Part shown: one piece after another, positions 27,019 to 35,554 of the stretch
Numbering within the stretch: the stretch's first letter is position 1
Layout: the number at the start of each line of letters is the position of its first letter
Origin: DT-110 sp030148525
GTDB lineage: Bacteria > Bacteroidota > Bacteroidia > Chitinophagales > Saprospiraceae
Assembly: GCA_965227445.1 (NCBI GenBank)
Contig: OZ245751.1
Span: forward strand, 186,001-250,000
DNA length: 64,000 bases
Direction of reading: 5' to 3'
Notes under the pieces: model-generated
Seen by the model: the letters and a program-made list of their open reading frames with translations, nothing else
What the model was told of the DNA's origin: nothing
Databases searched by the model: none
Made by a program: the position numbers and the translations under genes

Positions 27019-27663
27019 TTAAAAATTAATTTGCAAACCTGCTGTATTATTCATCCTTCTGATAAATGCAGATTTTAGATGGTTATTCGCCAATAACAAG
27101 GATTTATAATTTGATAGATACTCCCTGATTTTCTCTTCAAAGATTTCTCGGTCAATAACATGATTTCCATTTCTCAATTCATAAAAATTCGTGCTGTTAT
27201 CAACTCTTATTGTCCAATTACCTTTTGTAGATGCTTCATGAAGTAATCCACATCTTACATTTTCATAAAACTGTGTCGCTAATCCATTTGCAGGCGTGAA
27301 AATCGTATTGAAAGGCGGTCTGTTCTCAAAAAACGAAATAAACTTGTGTTTACTCCTGTTGTATTCAAATTGCTGTAACTGATTATCACGACAATATCTA
27401 TAAATTTCTCCCGTATAAGTTGACTCTAAAAATTCTATCAATGAACAAAGAATTGCAGTTATTGCAAAACCTTCACCGTTATATTGGTCATTTTCCTTGA
27501 TGTCTTTAATAGGTTTAAAATATCTTGTTTCCAACCTTTCCTCAAATAAGCCAAATGCTTCATTCCAAAGAATAGAGTTATTTACATCATCTCTTATTCG
27601 ATTTCTTAGATTTTTCCAATCTAAAACTGTCTTATATCCTGCTATTCTTGTTGTGTCATTCAT
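27019..27663 (-). CDS. HEPN-like protein, putative toxin or defence RNase
   Basis: A 214-residue helical protein. It contains R137-C-G-L-L-H142, which fits the RX4-6H active-site motif of HEPN RNases, placed after a long helix (ITAILCSLIEFLEST) as in that superfamily. The region around it (QFYENVRCGLLHEASTKGNW) is typical of abortive-infection or toxin HEPN proteins. No sequence-specific family name is recognised. It is the first gene of a tight pair with the AWGSL-motif gene, one base apart. In known systems HEPN toxins pair with nucleotidyltransferase (MNT) antitoxins; this partner is different. Confidence 0.5.
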   Translation of the reverse strand: MNDTTRIAGYKTVLDWKNLRNRIRDDVNNSILWNEAFGLFEERLETRYFKPIKDIKENDQYNGEGFAITAILCSLIEFLESTYTGEIYRYCRDNQLQQFEYNRSKHKFISFFENRPPFNTIFTPANGLATQFYENVRCGLLHEASTKGNWTIRVDNSTNFYELRNGNHVIDREIFEEKIREYLSNYKSLLLANNHLKSAFIRRMNNTAGLQINF

Positions 27664-27688
27664 TTTTTTCTTTGCTTGTGACTAACGG

Positions 27689-28200
27689 CAGAGTGTGCAA
27701 AAACACCTCCCCCCACATTCGTAAATATACTTTATGAGTAACCCGTTAGAGAGAATACCCGTGTTGGTTGATGATACGCTTTTCTTACCACCTGTTCCAT
27801 GTTGCGCCACAGCCATGAAAAAGCTAAAAAAGCCCTTTTGAGGGCCTTAATAAGGTCTTTTATCCTCATAATAGACATACTTCTCCTCAGGTTGCACCTT
27901 CCATAGATATACAGCTTAAGCAAATCCCCTGGATGGAAGGGCGGGCTTCCTGTCGATTTGGCTTGCGCTTTTTGGAAGCCTAAACCGCTAAGATCCAGGC
28001 TATCGACAAAGGCATCGATAGCTCGTACCGGATGATCTGATCCTATTTGATCTTCCAGCGAAAAAAAGAACAACTGGTGCCGATCAGTACCGCTTTGGTG
28101 GCCCATGGGGTGTTAGGTGTTGATCTAATTCAAAATACGAATTTCAAAGGGGTAAGGTAAATTATGGATAAACCGTTTTGGTGAGTTTTTGCACAGTCTG
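27689..28200 (-). mobile_element. IS1182-like deletion derivative, copy 2
   Basis: A 512-bp copy of the same element as 17552-18062, with ends CAGAGTGTGCAAAAA and TTTTTGCACAGTCTG. The left flank is again ACGG, but the right flank is CGCTCAAC, so no duplication remains. It lies directly against the core of palindrome e. Confidence 0.8.
27732..28106 (-). pseudogene. Truncated IS1182-family transposase, copy 2
   Basis: A 124-residue fragment sharing its first ~90 residues with the copy at 17687 (two or three substitutions) and then continuing LAFSWLWRNMEQVVRKAYHQ before the stop. The jump from the N-terminal region directly into this tail indicates an internal deletion of the catalytic core. 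Confidence 0.8.
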
Positions 28201-28201
28201 C

Positions 28202-28327
28202 GCTCAACTATCATTCGTAAGCTGTACCGGGTCGCGTGGACTTTTCAAATTTCCATAAAAGTATCTGATAGCACTTGCCTTTACAAATAGTTCAGTTAGC
28301 TTATGGATGATAGTGTTTGTTATGAGC
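28202..28327 (-). other. attC-like palindrome e
   Basis: The longest site. Arms GCTCAACTATCATTCGTAAGCT and AGCTTATGGATGATAGTG...GTTATGAGC pair over a 15-base stem with two mismatches, around a spacer of about 70 bases. On the minus strand the right core is GTTGAGC, a perfect GTTRRRY, and the outer left arm is GCTCATAAC, the exact complement of GTTATGAGC at palindrome f. Confidence 0.65.
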
Positions 28328-28364
28328 ACTATTACTTTCTCAGTATTTTGACAATTAGGCTAAT

Positions 28365-29231
28365 TTATAATTCATCGCTATCATTAAGATTCAATATAAC
28401 CTGAACATCTACCCAAAATATATCTGCTTTGTCACCACCATAAGATCTATGAAAGAAAAAGTACTTCCCCTCTGGTGACACACTTCCGTATGCATCTTCA
28501 TACTCTGTGTTGATCTTTTCTCCGAGGTTAATCGAAGGTCCCCAGGAGCCATTCTCCTGTCGGAAGGATATGTACAAATCAGAATCTCCATATCCGCTTT
28601 CTCTTTGATCATCCCAAATAATATAAGACTCATCAGGAGCAATAAATGGGTGGGCATTCCATTCCCCAACATCTAATGCTAGGGTTTTAGGTTCTTCATA
28701 TTCACCATTTACTAAGCGTGAGTATCGAAGTGGCCCATTTTCACTCGCCTCATCAAAATAATATGTGCCATTCACAGCAGCCGTAAGACGCATAATGCGA
28801 AAAGCTTCAAACGGTGCCCCAAGCTTTTTTACCTGTGACCATCCGGTCGCAGTTCGCTTTCTGTACCTTTTACCCAAATGCATCATTTGGCCATCTGGTG
28901 AGATAAATGGCTCACCAGCGACAGAATCTATTAATGATTCTGACCATTGGCCACTCTCATATTTGACAACTACCAAAGCATTACTTTTAAAATGCCCTCC
29001 TCTTCTGCGAAAGTAAAACTCCTTTAAATCGTGAGAAAGGGCTGCTGCAGCTTCCCTATGTTCCGTTTTAATAATATCAGGAGCAAATAATTCGGGAGTT
29101 AAGCCCGGTGGTTTTTGATCAAGATATATGCCTTCCGAGTCCAGTGAATGACTTGACTGTTCATTATTATGCCTTTTGTTGCATGAATGGAATACAAATG
29201 CGATCAGTAGTATGGGAATAAAATATTTCAT
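28365..29231 (-). CDS. Lipoprotein with PD40/TolB-like beta-propeller repeats
   Basis: A 288-residue lipoprotein. I start at ATG 29231 (MKYFIPILLIAFVFHSC) because it gives a clean signal with lipobox FHSC; the longer frame adds 12 residues. The mature part shows repeated WD40-like blades (LSHDLKEFYFRRRGG, PFISPDGQMMHLGKRY, FIAPDESYIIWDDQRE, GSVSPEGKYFFFHRSYGG) typical of PD40 propellers that display periplasmic or surface binding functions. It is the last gene of the large block before palindrome e. Confidence 0.75.
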   Translation of the reverse strand: MKYFIPILLIAFVFHSCNKRHNNEQSSHSLDSEGIYLDQKPPGLTPELFAPDIIKTEHREAAAALSHDLKEFYFRRRGGHFKSNALVVVKYESGQWSESLIDSVAGEPFISPDGQMMHLGKRYRKRTATGWSQVKKLGAPFEAFRIMRLTAAVNGTYYFDEASENGPLRYSRLVNGEYEEPKTLALDVGEWNAHPFIAPDESYIIWDDQRESGYGDSDLYISFRQENGSWGPSINLGEKINTEYEDAYGSVSPEGKYFFFHRSYGGDKADIFWVDVQVILNLNDSDEL

Positions 29232-29274
29232 TTCAGGAACCTTAAATCGATTATTAAAATTTTCCATTTTCTTT

Positions 29275-30225
29275 TTAATTACCCTTTTGTTTCAACCATT
29301 TCAAAATCACCTGATTAGTCTCTTTAGGCTTTTCCTGCTGGATCCAATGTCCATAGTCAATACTTACTTCTTCAACATTGGGAACAAACTGTGATAGTCC
29401 TTCAAATTTTGGGATAAGATCTAATTCGCCATAGATCATTAGTGCAGGTTGTTTTATAATGGGGTTGGCATTAGCCAGTAAGAGCCAGTTGCGATCAAGA
29501 TTCCTGTACCAATTTATACTTCCGGTAAAACCTGATGCTTTGAAAGCTGAGACAAAAACGGCCAATTCATTTTCACTCATAACAGGCTCACCTTTTGGTG
29601 CCTTCGCCACTGCAAGGTTGATCATGGCCATACCCGGCTCAGGTGGTGTCTGTGGAATATTCTTTCGAAATAAATTGCTAACGAACTGGTTAACGTTTTC
29701 ATCTAAAATTCCATCGGCCACACCTGTTTGCCTATTGAAATGAACAAAGTAATAGTCAATTCCTAAAAACTCTTCCATCCACTCTATCCAAGGCTTTTCT
29801 CCACGAACCTGGTAGGGTACTGCCAAAGAAATGAGTTGCTTTACCCGATCTGGATGCAATTGCGCCATCCACCAAGTGATCATAGCACCCCAATCATGGC
29901 CGATGAAAGTTGCGCTTTCATAACCATAATAATCTAAAAGGGCGATGAGATCTTTGGTGAGGTGGGCAATATCATAATCAGTAACCTCAGAAGGGCGCGA
30001 TGAGTTACCGTAACCGCGCTGGTTTGGAACTATTACATGGTATCCTGCATCAACTAATGCAGGAATCTGGTGGCGCCATGAAAATGCATGCTCTGGCCAA
30101 CCATGTAATAGAATGATCGGTCTTCCTGCATTTTGCTGACCCGCTTCAAAGACTTCTAACTCTATACCATTTACAGGGTTAATAGTTGGCTCTGGAAATT
30201 CGGTGGTTTTAAATATTGAATTCAT
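29275..30225 (-). CDS. Alpha/beta hydrolase, epoxide-hydrolase-like (paralogue)
   Basis: A 316-residue paralogue of the enzyme at 14976-15938, with the same HGWPE, VGHDWGA-type nucleophile (GHDWGAMITW), INWYRNLDRNW lid and DYGHWIQQE motif. All catalytic residues are present. The two copies lie in different blocks with different neighbours and differ throughout, so this is an older duplication or independent acquisition rather than a recent copy. Confidence 0.83.
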   Translation of the reverse strand: MNSIFKTTEFPEPTINPVNGIELEVFEAGQQNAGRPIILLHGWPEHAFSWRHQIPALVDAGYHVIVPNQRGYGNSSRPSEVTDYDIAHLTKDLIALLDYYGYESATFIGHDWGAMITWWMAQLHPDRVKQLISLAVPYQVRGEKPWIEWMEEFLGIDYYFVHFNRQTGVADGILDENVNQFVSNLFRKNIPQTPPEPGMAMINLAVAKAPKGEPVMSENELAVFVSAFKASGFTGSINWYRNLDRNWLLLANANPIIKQPALMIYGELDLIPKFEGLSQFVPNVEEVSIDYGHWIQQEKPKETNQVILKWLKQKGN

Positions 30226-30233
30226 AATGCTTG

Positions 30234-30409
30234 TCAGTTTTGGCTTTTATTCTTTTCTGATAAATCCTTTTTTCTTGTGTAGTCGACTCCCACACCGATG
30301 GCTAATCCCAGGCTTATCCATAACCCAATGTTTTTCTGGGCGATTCCTATAATTACTCCCAAAAGGACACCAGTATCATTCCGGATATATCTTTCAACTT
30401 TTCTTTCAT
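30234..30409 (-). pseudogene. Frameshifted small membrane protein, relative of 32764-32922
   Basis: From ATG 30409 the frame reads MKEKLKDISGMILVSF and then hits a stop; after a shift at a TTTTGGG run it continues GVIIGIAQKNIGLWISLGLAIG and ends ...DYTRKKD. The spliced sequence aligns with the intact 52-residue protein at 32764-32922, which shows the same GLW.(C/S)LGLAIG core. Most likely an inactivated copy, unless the shift is a sequencing error. Confidence 0.5.
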
Positions 30410-30499
30410 AATTTTTTAATCGCTTTAATTTTTTCTTAAATCAGATTGGAATAACCTTGAGTAGGCAACTCCGGTGCTTCATGTTGTATCCAGTGCTCT

Positions 30500-31357
30500 T
30501 TACCTCATGATCTCGCGTTCAATCTGTTCATTTTGTTCTTTGTTTTGCACATGCTTTGAATGTTCAAGAAGTATACTTTTTCTAAGGGACGTAAATATCT
30601 TTCCTGTCCGTTTTATCATTTTCTTCCCTGGGAAAAGAATGTCGTTTTGAGCTGCAAAGAGGGTGATTGGCGTTGTTATTGCCGCGGCTTTGCTGGCATT
30701 AATCACTGGAACCGGGGTAAAGTCCATTTTAAATTCAAGAAAGACCTTGGAGAGAAATTCGATAGCGAACTCATCCCGAGCGGTAAACAGGTGTGAAAGA
30801 AACTTCTCAACATACTTTACATTTTTAGTCTTCATATACCTTTTCATGGGTATGAAAACCTTGAACAGTGCTTTCAATGGGTTTCCGTTTACGATATAAG
30901 CGGGAGCAGAAAGGTAAACCTCCTTAATCTTTGATTCATCATATTCCAGCGTTTTCAAGATGATCAATCCACCAAAAGAAAACCCTGCCATAGTTACTGA
31001 TTCAAGCTTTAGATCAGCGATGATTTCATTTATCCATTTACCATAGGAATCATCTTTCGTACTGAGGCGCGTTTCAGCACTTTTATTAGGTTGGGCCAGA
31101 ACATCCACCGCAAAAACTCTGAATTTTTTATGCAGATTAGCATAGGTCTCGAGAGCGATAGGGGCACACGCATTCGATCCATGCACTAAAATGATTGGCG
31201 GGTTTGATGGATTCCCGACTACAATTATGTTCGTTTCTCCAAAAGATGTATTCACCTTTAAAGATTTTTGGTCAATTTTGAGCGCATTTAGTTTTTGGTC
31301 GTTGAGGCTCAAGATTTCTTTCTTGCCTTCGTGTGATTTGCATAGTGATTTCATCAT
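30500..31357 (-). CDS. Alpha/beta hydrolase family protein
   Basis: A 285-residue hydrolase. I start at the ATGATG pair ending at 31357; the longer frame would overlap the next gene by about 75 bases and adds residues of no family type. The oxyanion region is PPIILVHGSNACAP, the nucleophile elbow is MAGFSFGGLIIL (serine), and a late histidine lies in LLEHSKHVQN. It differs from the two epoxide-hydrolase-like proteins. Substrate unknown. Part of the large block between palindromes f and e. Confidence 0.7.
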   Translation of the reverse strand: MMKSLCKSHEGKKEILSLNDQKLNALKIDQKSLKVNTSFGETNIIVVGNPSNPPIILVHGSNACAPIALETYANLHKKFRVFAVDVLAQPNKSAETRLSTKDDSYGKWINEIIADLKLESVTMAGFSFGGLIILKTLEYDESKIKEVYLSAPAYIVNGNPLKALFKVFIPMKRYMKTKNVKYVEKFLSHLFTARDEFAIEFLSKVFLEFKMDFTPVPVINASKAAAITTPITLFAAQNDILFPGKKMIKRTGKIFTSLRKSILLEHSKHVQNKEQNEQIEREIMR

Positions 31358-31413
31358 AAAATGCAATTTTAGATAGTGATCTAAGTGGCCTATTAGGCGA
31401 ATCTGGCCATTAT

Positions 31414-31998
31414 CTACGCTGCTAGTATTGATCGATCTTTTTTCTCTCCACTTTTTATGATTAACCAAATAGCAAAAGATATTTCCCATAGTGCCCCCGG
31501 TCCTAATAAATACATACTCCAGCTTCTATCAAACAGCTCCATAATGAATCCAAAGGCCATAAGCGCATATCCTATGGCACCCCACATGGCCAACCATTTT
31601 GGAGCAATTGCATGTTTGTGAAGTAGAAGGCACATTGAAACACTTCCAAGTCCCAAAGCAGTCATTGCGAGAAAATATCCCCAATCATTTGATATGCTTA
31701 TTGTTGGTATTAAATCAAGTGTCAAACTTGCAAGAGCAGTTGCTTCAAATAATCTTGTTAAGTAATATAGGTTTGCAACCAGTTCATTGAATTGATGCAA
31801 AGTTTTCCTTAACCAAAAGCCAATAAATGCGACCAAGATTGAGTTTAAAATAATCAATGAGGTGCCCAAATATTGATCTGTTGCACTTTCGCTTTCGAAA
31901 AGAGCACGCCCAAACCCATAAACCGGAAATGCTAATAGGAAAAATAACCCAATCCACTTTGCTTTGTAAGTCTTTAGCAACTTATCGATGTATTCCAT
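31414..31998 (-). CDS. DUF4386-like integral membrane protein
   Basis: A 194-residue protein with six to seven hydrophobic helices. The start region (YKAKWIGLFFLLAFPVYGFGRAL) and conserved helix pattern with TRLFEATALASLTLDLIP resemble DUF4386 proteins, whose function is unknown. I start at ATG 31998 (MEYIDKLLKTYK); a longer frame begins 10 codons earlier. Its 3' end is near the hydrolase start, so the genes are probably co-transcribed. Confidence 0.65.
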   Translation of the reverse strand: MEYIDKLLKTYKAKWIGLFFLLAFPVYGFGRALFESESATDQYLGTSLIILNSILVAFIGFWLRKTLHQFNELVANLYYLTRLFEATALASLTLDLIPTISISNDWGYFLAMTALGLGSVSMCLLLHKHAIAPKWLAMWGAIGYALMAFGFIMELFDRSWSMYLLGPGALWEISFAIWLIIKSGEKKDRSILAA

Positions 31999-32058
31999 TG
32001 GAACTATAATTAATGCCATGTAAGTCAATTTTACTGCCTGACTTGTCTAGATCGTGGT

Positions 32059-32719
32059 TTAGAATTTTAACCCTACGTATATATTGGGCTCTAAAAGAAA
32101 GTAGTTTCTCCATTTATCGTCCAATTGTTTAAATCCATCAGGAGCATTGTTGTCAAACATCCAGTGCTGACAATGAACTTGAGGTTCTATAAAAATTCGT
32201 TTTTTCTTACCAAATGCGATATGGTAGCCCAAGTGATAGGAATTATAAACTTTAAAACCATTTCCAAGTTTGTTACCGTCTAGATCGAAATAGGTTTGAA
32301 ATTGAGGTAGAACTTCAACAGTTGCGAACAAACCCTTCCAGAGCATACGTTGGTACGTTATGCCTATTCCTGACTCTCGAACGTGTCCAGGATAGAATTC
32401 ACTTTCAGTCTCCAGTTTATCCAAAAGACCATCCCACCACTGGATCCCCATGGGTTGGAAACAATCGTCAGGTGGCAAGCTTCAATCCTACGATATTCTT
32501 ATTATCCAGATTACGCTTTACATGAAGCTCTATCATTTGTGTACTTGTGCGAGCGTCCCAGTCTCCAAAATTCCTACCGATGCGATCTGTTATTATAAAA
32601 TATGGCAAACTTACCCTCCACTTATGGGCTACTTCAGTTTCTTTAACCAATGTTGAATCCGTTTGAGCAAAAGCACTAAGTGTGCAAGAAAATAATAGAA
32701 TGGTAAATAGATTTTTCAT
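32059..32719 (-). pseudogene. Frameshifted outer-membrane beta-barrel protein
   Basis: The first part (32468-32719, signal peptide MKNLFTILLFSCTLSAFAQ then short strands) and the second part (32059-32478, PMGIQWWDGLLDKLETESEF... ending YVGLKF) form one barrel-like protein of about 215 residues in two frames. They overlap at 32468-32478 around ACCTGACG, where a single-base change would join them. The C-terminal aromatic ending supports the barrel call. Either a recent frameshift or a sequence error. Confidence 0.6.
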
Positions 32720-32763
32720 GATGTTATTTTTATGAGTGATTTAAAAGTTCGGTGTAAATTCAT

Positions 32764-32922
32764 TTATGAAGATTTTTTATTGCCTGACTGTTTTTTCCTG
32801 GTATAATCAACTGCCGCACCAATAGCTAATCCGAGACAAATCCATAGTCCTAAATTTTGTAATACAATACCAGTAATGACCCCAAAAAGGACTCCTAATG
32901 CGATTCCTGAATAATTTTTCAT
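32764..32922 (-). CDS. Small membrane protein (52 residues)
   Basis: A short gene starting ATG 32922 (MKNYSGIALGVLFGVITG) with two glycine-rich helices and a basic C-terminus (DYTRKKQSGNKKSS). It is supported as real because a degenerate relative lies at 30234-30409 with the same core GLWICLGLAIG-like motif. Glycine-zipper helices of this kind occur in small pore or quality-control proteins, but no function can be assigned. Confidence 0.6.
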   Translation of the reverse strand: MKNYSGIALGVLFGVITGIVLQNLGLWICLGLAIGAAVDYTRKKQSGNKKSS

Positions 32923-32969
32923 TTTTTTAAATATTTTGTTAGCTCTTACTTAATCGGTAGGGCTCAATA

Positions 32970-34397
32970 CTATTTTCGATAATGAAAATTGCCCTCATTT
33001 CTCACTTTAGTTATAATTCCTATCTCGTTTCGGTGAAAAATTAATTCTTCTCCGGTAAGTTCATTTTGTTCATTTATTAATTGGAATACGTCATCCTCCT
33101 TATGCTTATAGAAGTATAGAGCGTACTTCACAGATTCAGTAGGAAGATATAGTGCTACTAAGCCATCTCCCCAGGGCGAAATATAGTATTCGCTGTTCCA
33201 AGGGGTTAAGTCGTAAAAACCCGCATATTCTGATAAATCATTCTTTTTTGTCTTTGATTGAGAAATTGATTCAGCCTTATTGAAAATTTCAATTACACTA
33301 TTCACATAGCGTAATGCACGTACTCGGTTGGCATTTACAAGGATAGTGTAGGCCATTTTATTGGTTACATTCATTTTAAAAAAGGAAACGTATCCCGGAC
33401 AAATTCCGCCATGCATGACCCATTTATTACCTTCTGAATCAGTAAATACTTCATACCCAAAACCTCTTTTTGCTCTTCCATTTTCGTTGGTAGCCTGAAT
33501 CTCATACATTCTTTTTAGAGCGGCAGGTGTCAAAAGCTCAGGTTCTGTTGCGTCCATTAATCGAAATTGCCATGAAGCAAACTTTGCTAAGTCAAGAGCC
33601 GAGGTGGAAATTCCAGCGGCCGGTTGCATAGCTCTTGTTTGATAAAAACTTGCCCTTTTCCGGGAGCCATTTCTATTGCTCGCTGTGTATCCAAAGGCAT
33701 GTTCATTACCGTAAGTAGATTTCTGCATTTCAACAACAGAGTTATGCATGCCAAGTGGTTGGAAAATTTCGGTTTCTATATATTTCTTATATGAAATGCC
33801 TGAAATTTCTTCAATTACAAGTCCTAATAAAGCGTAACCCAAATTGCTATATTGAATATCAGTACCAACAGCATAAATAGTTTCCATTTCCGATAAGTTT
33901 TTTACAAGTTCTTCTTTAGAAGGAAATGGGAAATCAGGACCGCTCCAGTAGCTGTGTTTCGTATCTCGAGGTACGCCTGAGCTATGTGTTAGTAGGGATT
34001 CAATGGTGACATTTCCTCCATCAGGAAAGGCCTGTTTTATGGAGTAAAAAGGAAGTATGTCTTTAATTTCTTGATCTAATTGGAGTTTTTCCTCACTTAC
34101 CAATTTCATGATGGCAGTGGCAGTAAAAACCTTAGAAACCGAACAGACACTACAAGCTGTATTTATGTTGCTTTCAATGTCCTCCTCTACATTTGATTTA
34201 CCAAATGAACCACTCCAGATAACATCCTGATCTTTAACAGCCACACCCATTATGGCGGGGATGTCCTCATAGTCCTTTTGAGCTTCTAGCCACACGTTTA
34301 ACAGTGCGGTGACATCTTGATAGTTGTAATTTTCGTTTTGACCAAATGCATTGGCAAAATTGAAAATTAGTATTGCGCTTAAAATATATTTATTCAT
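32970..34397 (-). CDS. Serine hydrolase of the beta-lactamase/esterase (class C) family
   Basis: A 475-residue exported enzyme. Signal peptide MNKYILSAILIFNFANAFG, then the penicillin-binding/class C beta-lactamase fold with SxxK S86-V-S-K89, YSN in IQYSNLGYALLG, and an HGG-type triad region in WVMHGGICPGY. A C-terminal beta-domain of about 100 residues follows. Such proteins are D-amino-acid peptidases, esterases or lactamases; a resistance role cannot be claimed from sequence. It lies within the large block between palindromes f and e. Confidence 0.85.
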   Translation of the reverse strand: MNKYILSAILIFNFANAFGQNENYNYQDVTALLNVWLEAQKDYEDIPAIMGVAVKDQDVIWSGSFGKSNVEEDIESNINTACSVCSVSKVFTATAIMKLVSEEKLQLDQEIKDILPFYSIKQAFPDGGNVTIESLLTHSSGVPRDTKHSYWSGPDFPFPSKEELVKNLSEMETIYAVGTDIQYSNLGYALLGLVIEEISGISYKKYIETEIFQPLGMHNSVVEMQKSTYGNEHAFGYTASNRNGSRKRASFYQTRAMQPAAGISTSALDLAKFASWQFRLMDATEPELLTPAALKRMYEIQATNENGRAKRGFGYEVFTDSEGNKWVMHGGICPGYVSFFKMNVTNKMAYTILVNANRVRALRYVNSVIEIFNKAESISQSKTKKNDLSEYAGFYDLTPWNSEYYISPWGDGLVALYLPTESVKYALYFYKHKEDDVFQLINEQNELTGEELIFHRNEIGIITKVRNEGNFHYRK

Positions 34398-34463
34398 AAT
34401 AGATTGACTGAGTTTATAGTTAATTGGGAAGACTGTTGAGATTACTGTGATTGAGTAGAAGTA

Positions 34464-35450
34464 TTAAGCTGCTACTATGACTACATTGCCCTTTTTCCTG
34501 CCGGAGTCTATATATCGATGTGCTTCGGCCACTTTTTCCAATGGAAACTGTCTGTCAATGATGGTCGTTAGTTTTCCCGCTTTGTAGATATCAAGCACTT
34601 CAGAAAGCAGGTGTCGGAGCTTTTCTTCTTTGTTGGCACCTGTTGCTTCAAATTTGGCTTTCTTCTGACCAGAAAGGGAAGTTCTAATCATTTGGAGAAG
34701 CAAAGAGAATTTCAAAACAGGTGACAAATACATACCCTTTTCAGAGAGGATATTTTTACATGTTGAAAAGGAACTTTTCCCAATTGTGTCGTATACGTAA
34801 TCGTATTTTCTGTCGCTCCTGGTGAAATCCTTCTTTAGATAATCAATTACCTCATCAGCACCCAAGGACCTTACTAATCCAGTGTTTCGGTCACTACAAA
34901 CTGCGGTGACTTCTGCTCCCATATACTTGGCTATCTGAATGGCCGAAGTACCCAGCGCACCTGAGGCCCCATTTATCAATACTTTCTGTCCGGGCTTCAC
35001 TTTAGCAATTTCTTTCAGAAAATTGAAGGAGGTCAAATGTCCATCGCAAAAGTTGGCAGCCTCAGAAAAATCCAGGTTTTCTGGCATAGTAAGAATAACA
35101 CCATCCTCTGAGATCGTCAGGTATTCTGCATTTGAACTGAAACCAAATGCCGTTTCTCCAAACACACGGTCTCCAACTGCAAAGTCATTGACCTGCTCAC
35201 CAACCTGCTCCACTACTCCTGAAAAACCAGTTCCTGGTATAGACTTATTTGGTTTCGTCAACCCAAGAAAGAGTCTTCCGAAGTAGGGTTTTCCTGTTCG
35301 CATCATGGCATCTGCCGTGGTAGCAGAGGCCGTCTTGACCTTCACCAAAACTTCATTGATTTTGGGAACAGGTCTTATGACTTCTTGCAGTCGGAGTACC
35401 TCAGGTGATCCGTAACCACTTGCTACTGTTGCTTTCATTGTCTGTGTCAT
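34464..35450 (-). CDS. MDR-superfamily NAD(P)-dependent oxidoreductase (paralogue)
   Basis: A 328-residue quinone-reductase-like MDR enzyme. The GroES-like domain includes IPGTGFSGVVEQVGEQVNDFAVGDRVFGE; the Rossmann motif is LINGASGALGTSAIQIAKYMGAEVTAVCSD; the end is SGRKKGNVVIVAA. Clearly related to 12454-13395 but in a different block. It is upstream of the serine hydrolase gene and downstream of the AraC/TPR regulator on the same strand. Confidence 0.86.
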   Translation of the reverse strand: MTQTMKATVASGYGSPEVLRLQEVIRPVPKINEVLVKVKTASATTADAMMRTGKPYFGRLFLGLTKPNKSIPGTGFSGVVEQVGEQVNDFAVGDRVFGETAFGFSSNAEYLTISEDGVILTMPENLDFSEAANFCDGHLTSFNFLKEIAKVKPGQKVLINGASGALGTSAIQIAKYMGAEVTAVCSDRNTGLVRSLGADEVIDYLKKDFTRSDRKYDYVYDTIGKSSFSTCKNILSEKGMYLSPVLKFSLLLQMIRTSLSGQKKAKFEATGANKEEKLRHLLSEVLDIYKAGKLTTIIDRQFPLEKVAEAHRYIDSGRKKGNVVIVAA

Positions 35451-35554
35451 GGATTGTTTTTTTGTTCATGACAAAAGAAGGAAGAAGTGAAAGACTAAAA
35501 GTTCGGTATGTTAAGAAGTAGTTCTGAATTATAATCTGGAACTAAAAAATCTGA

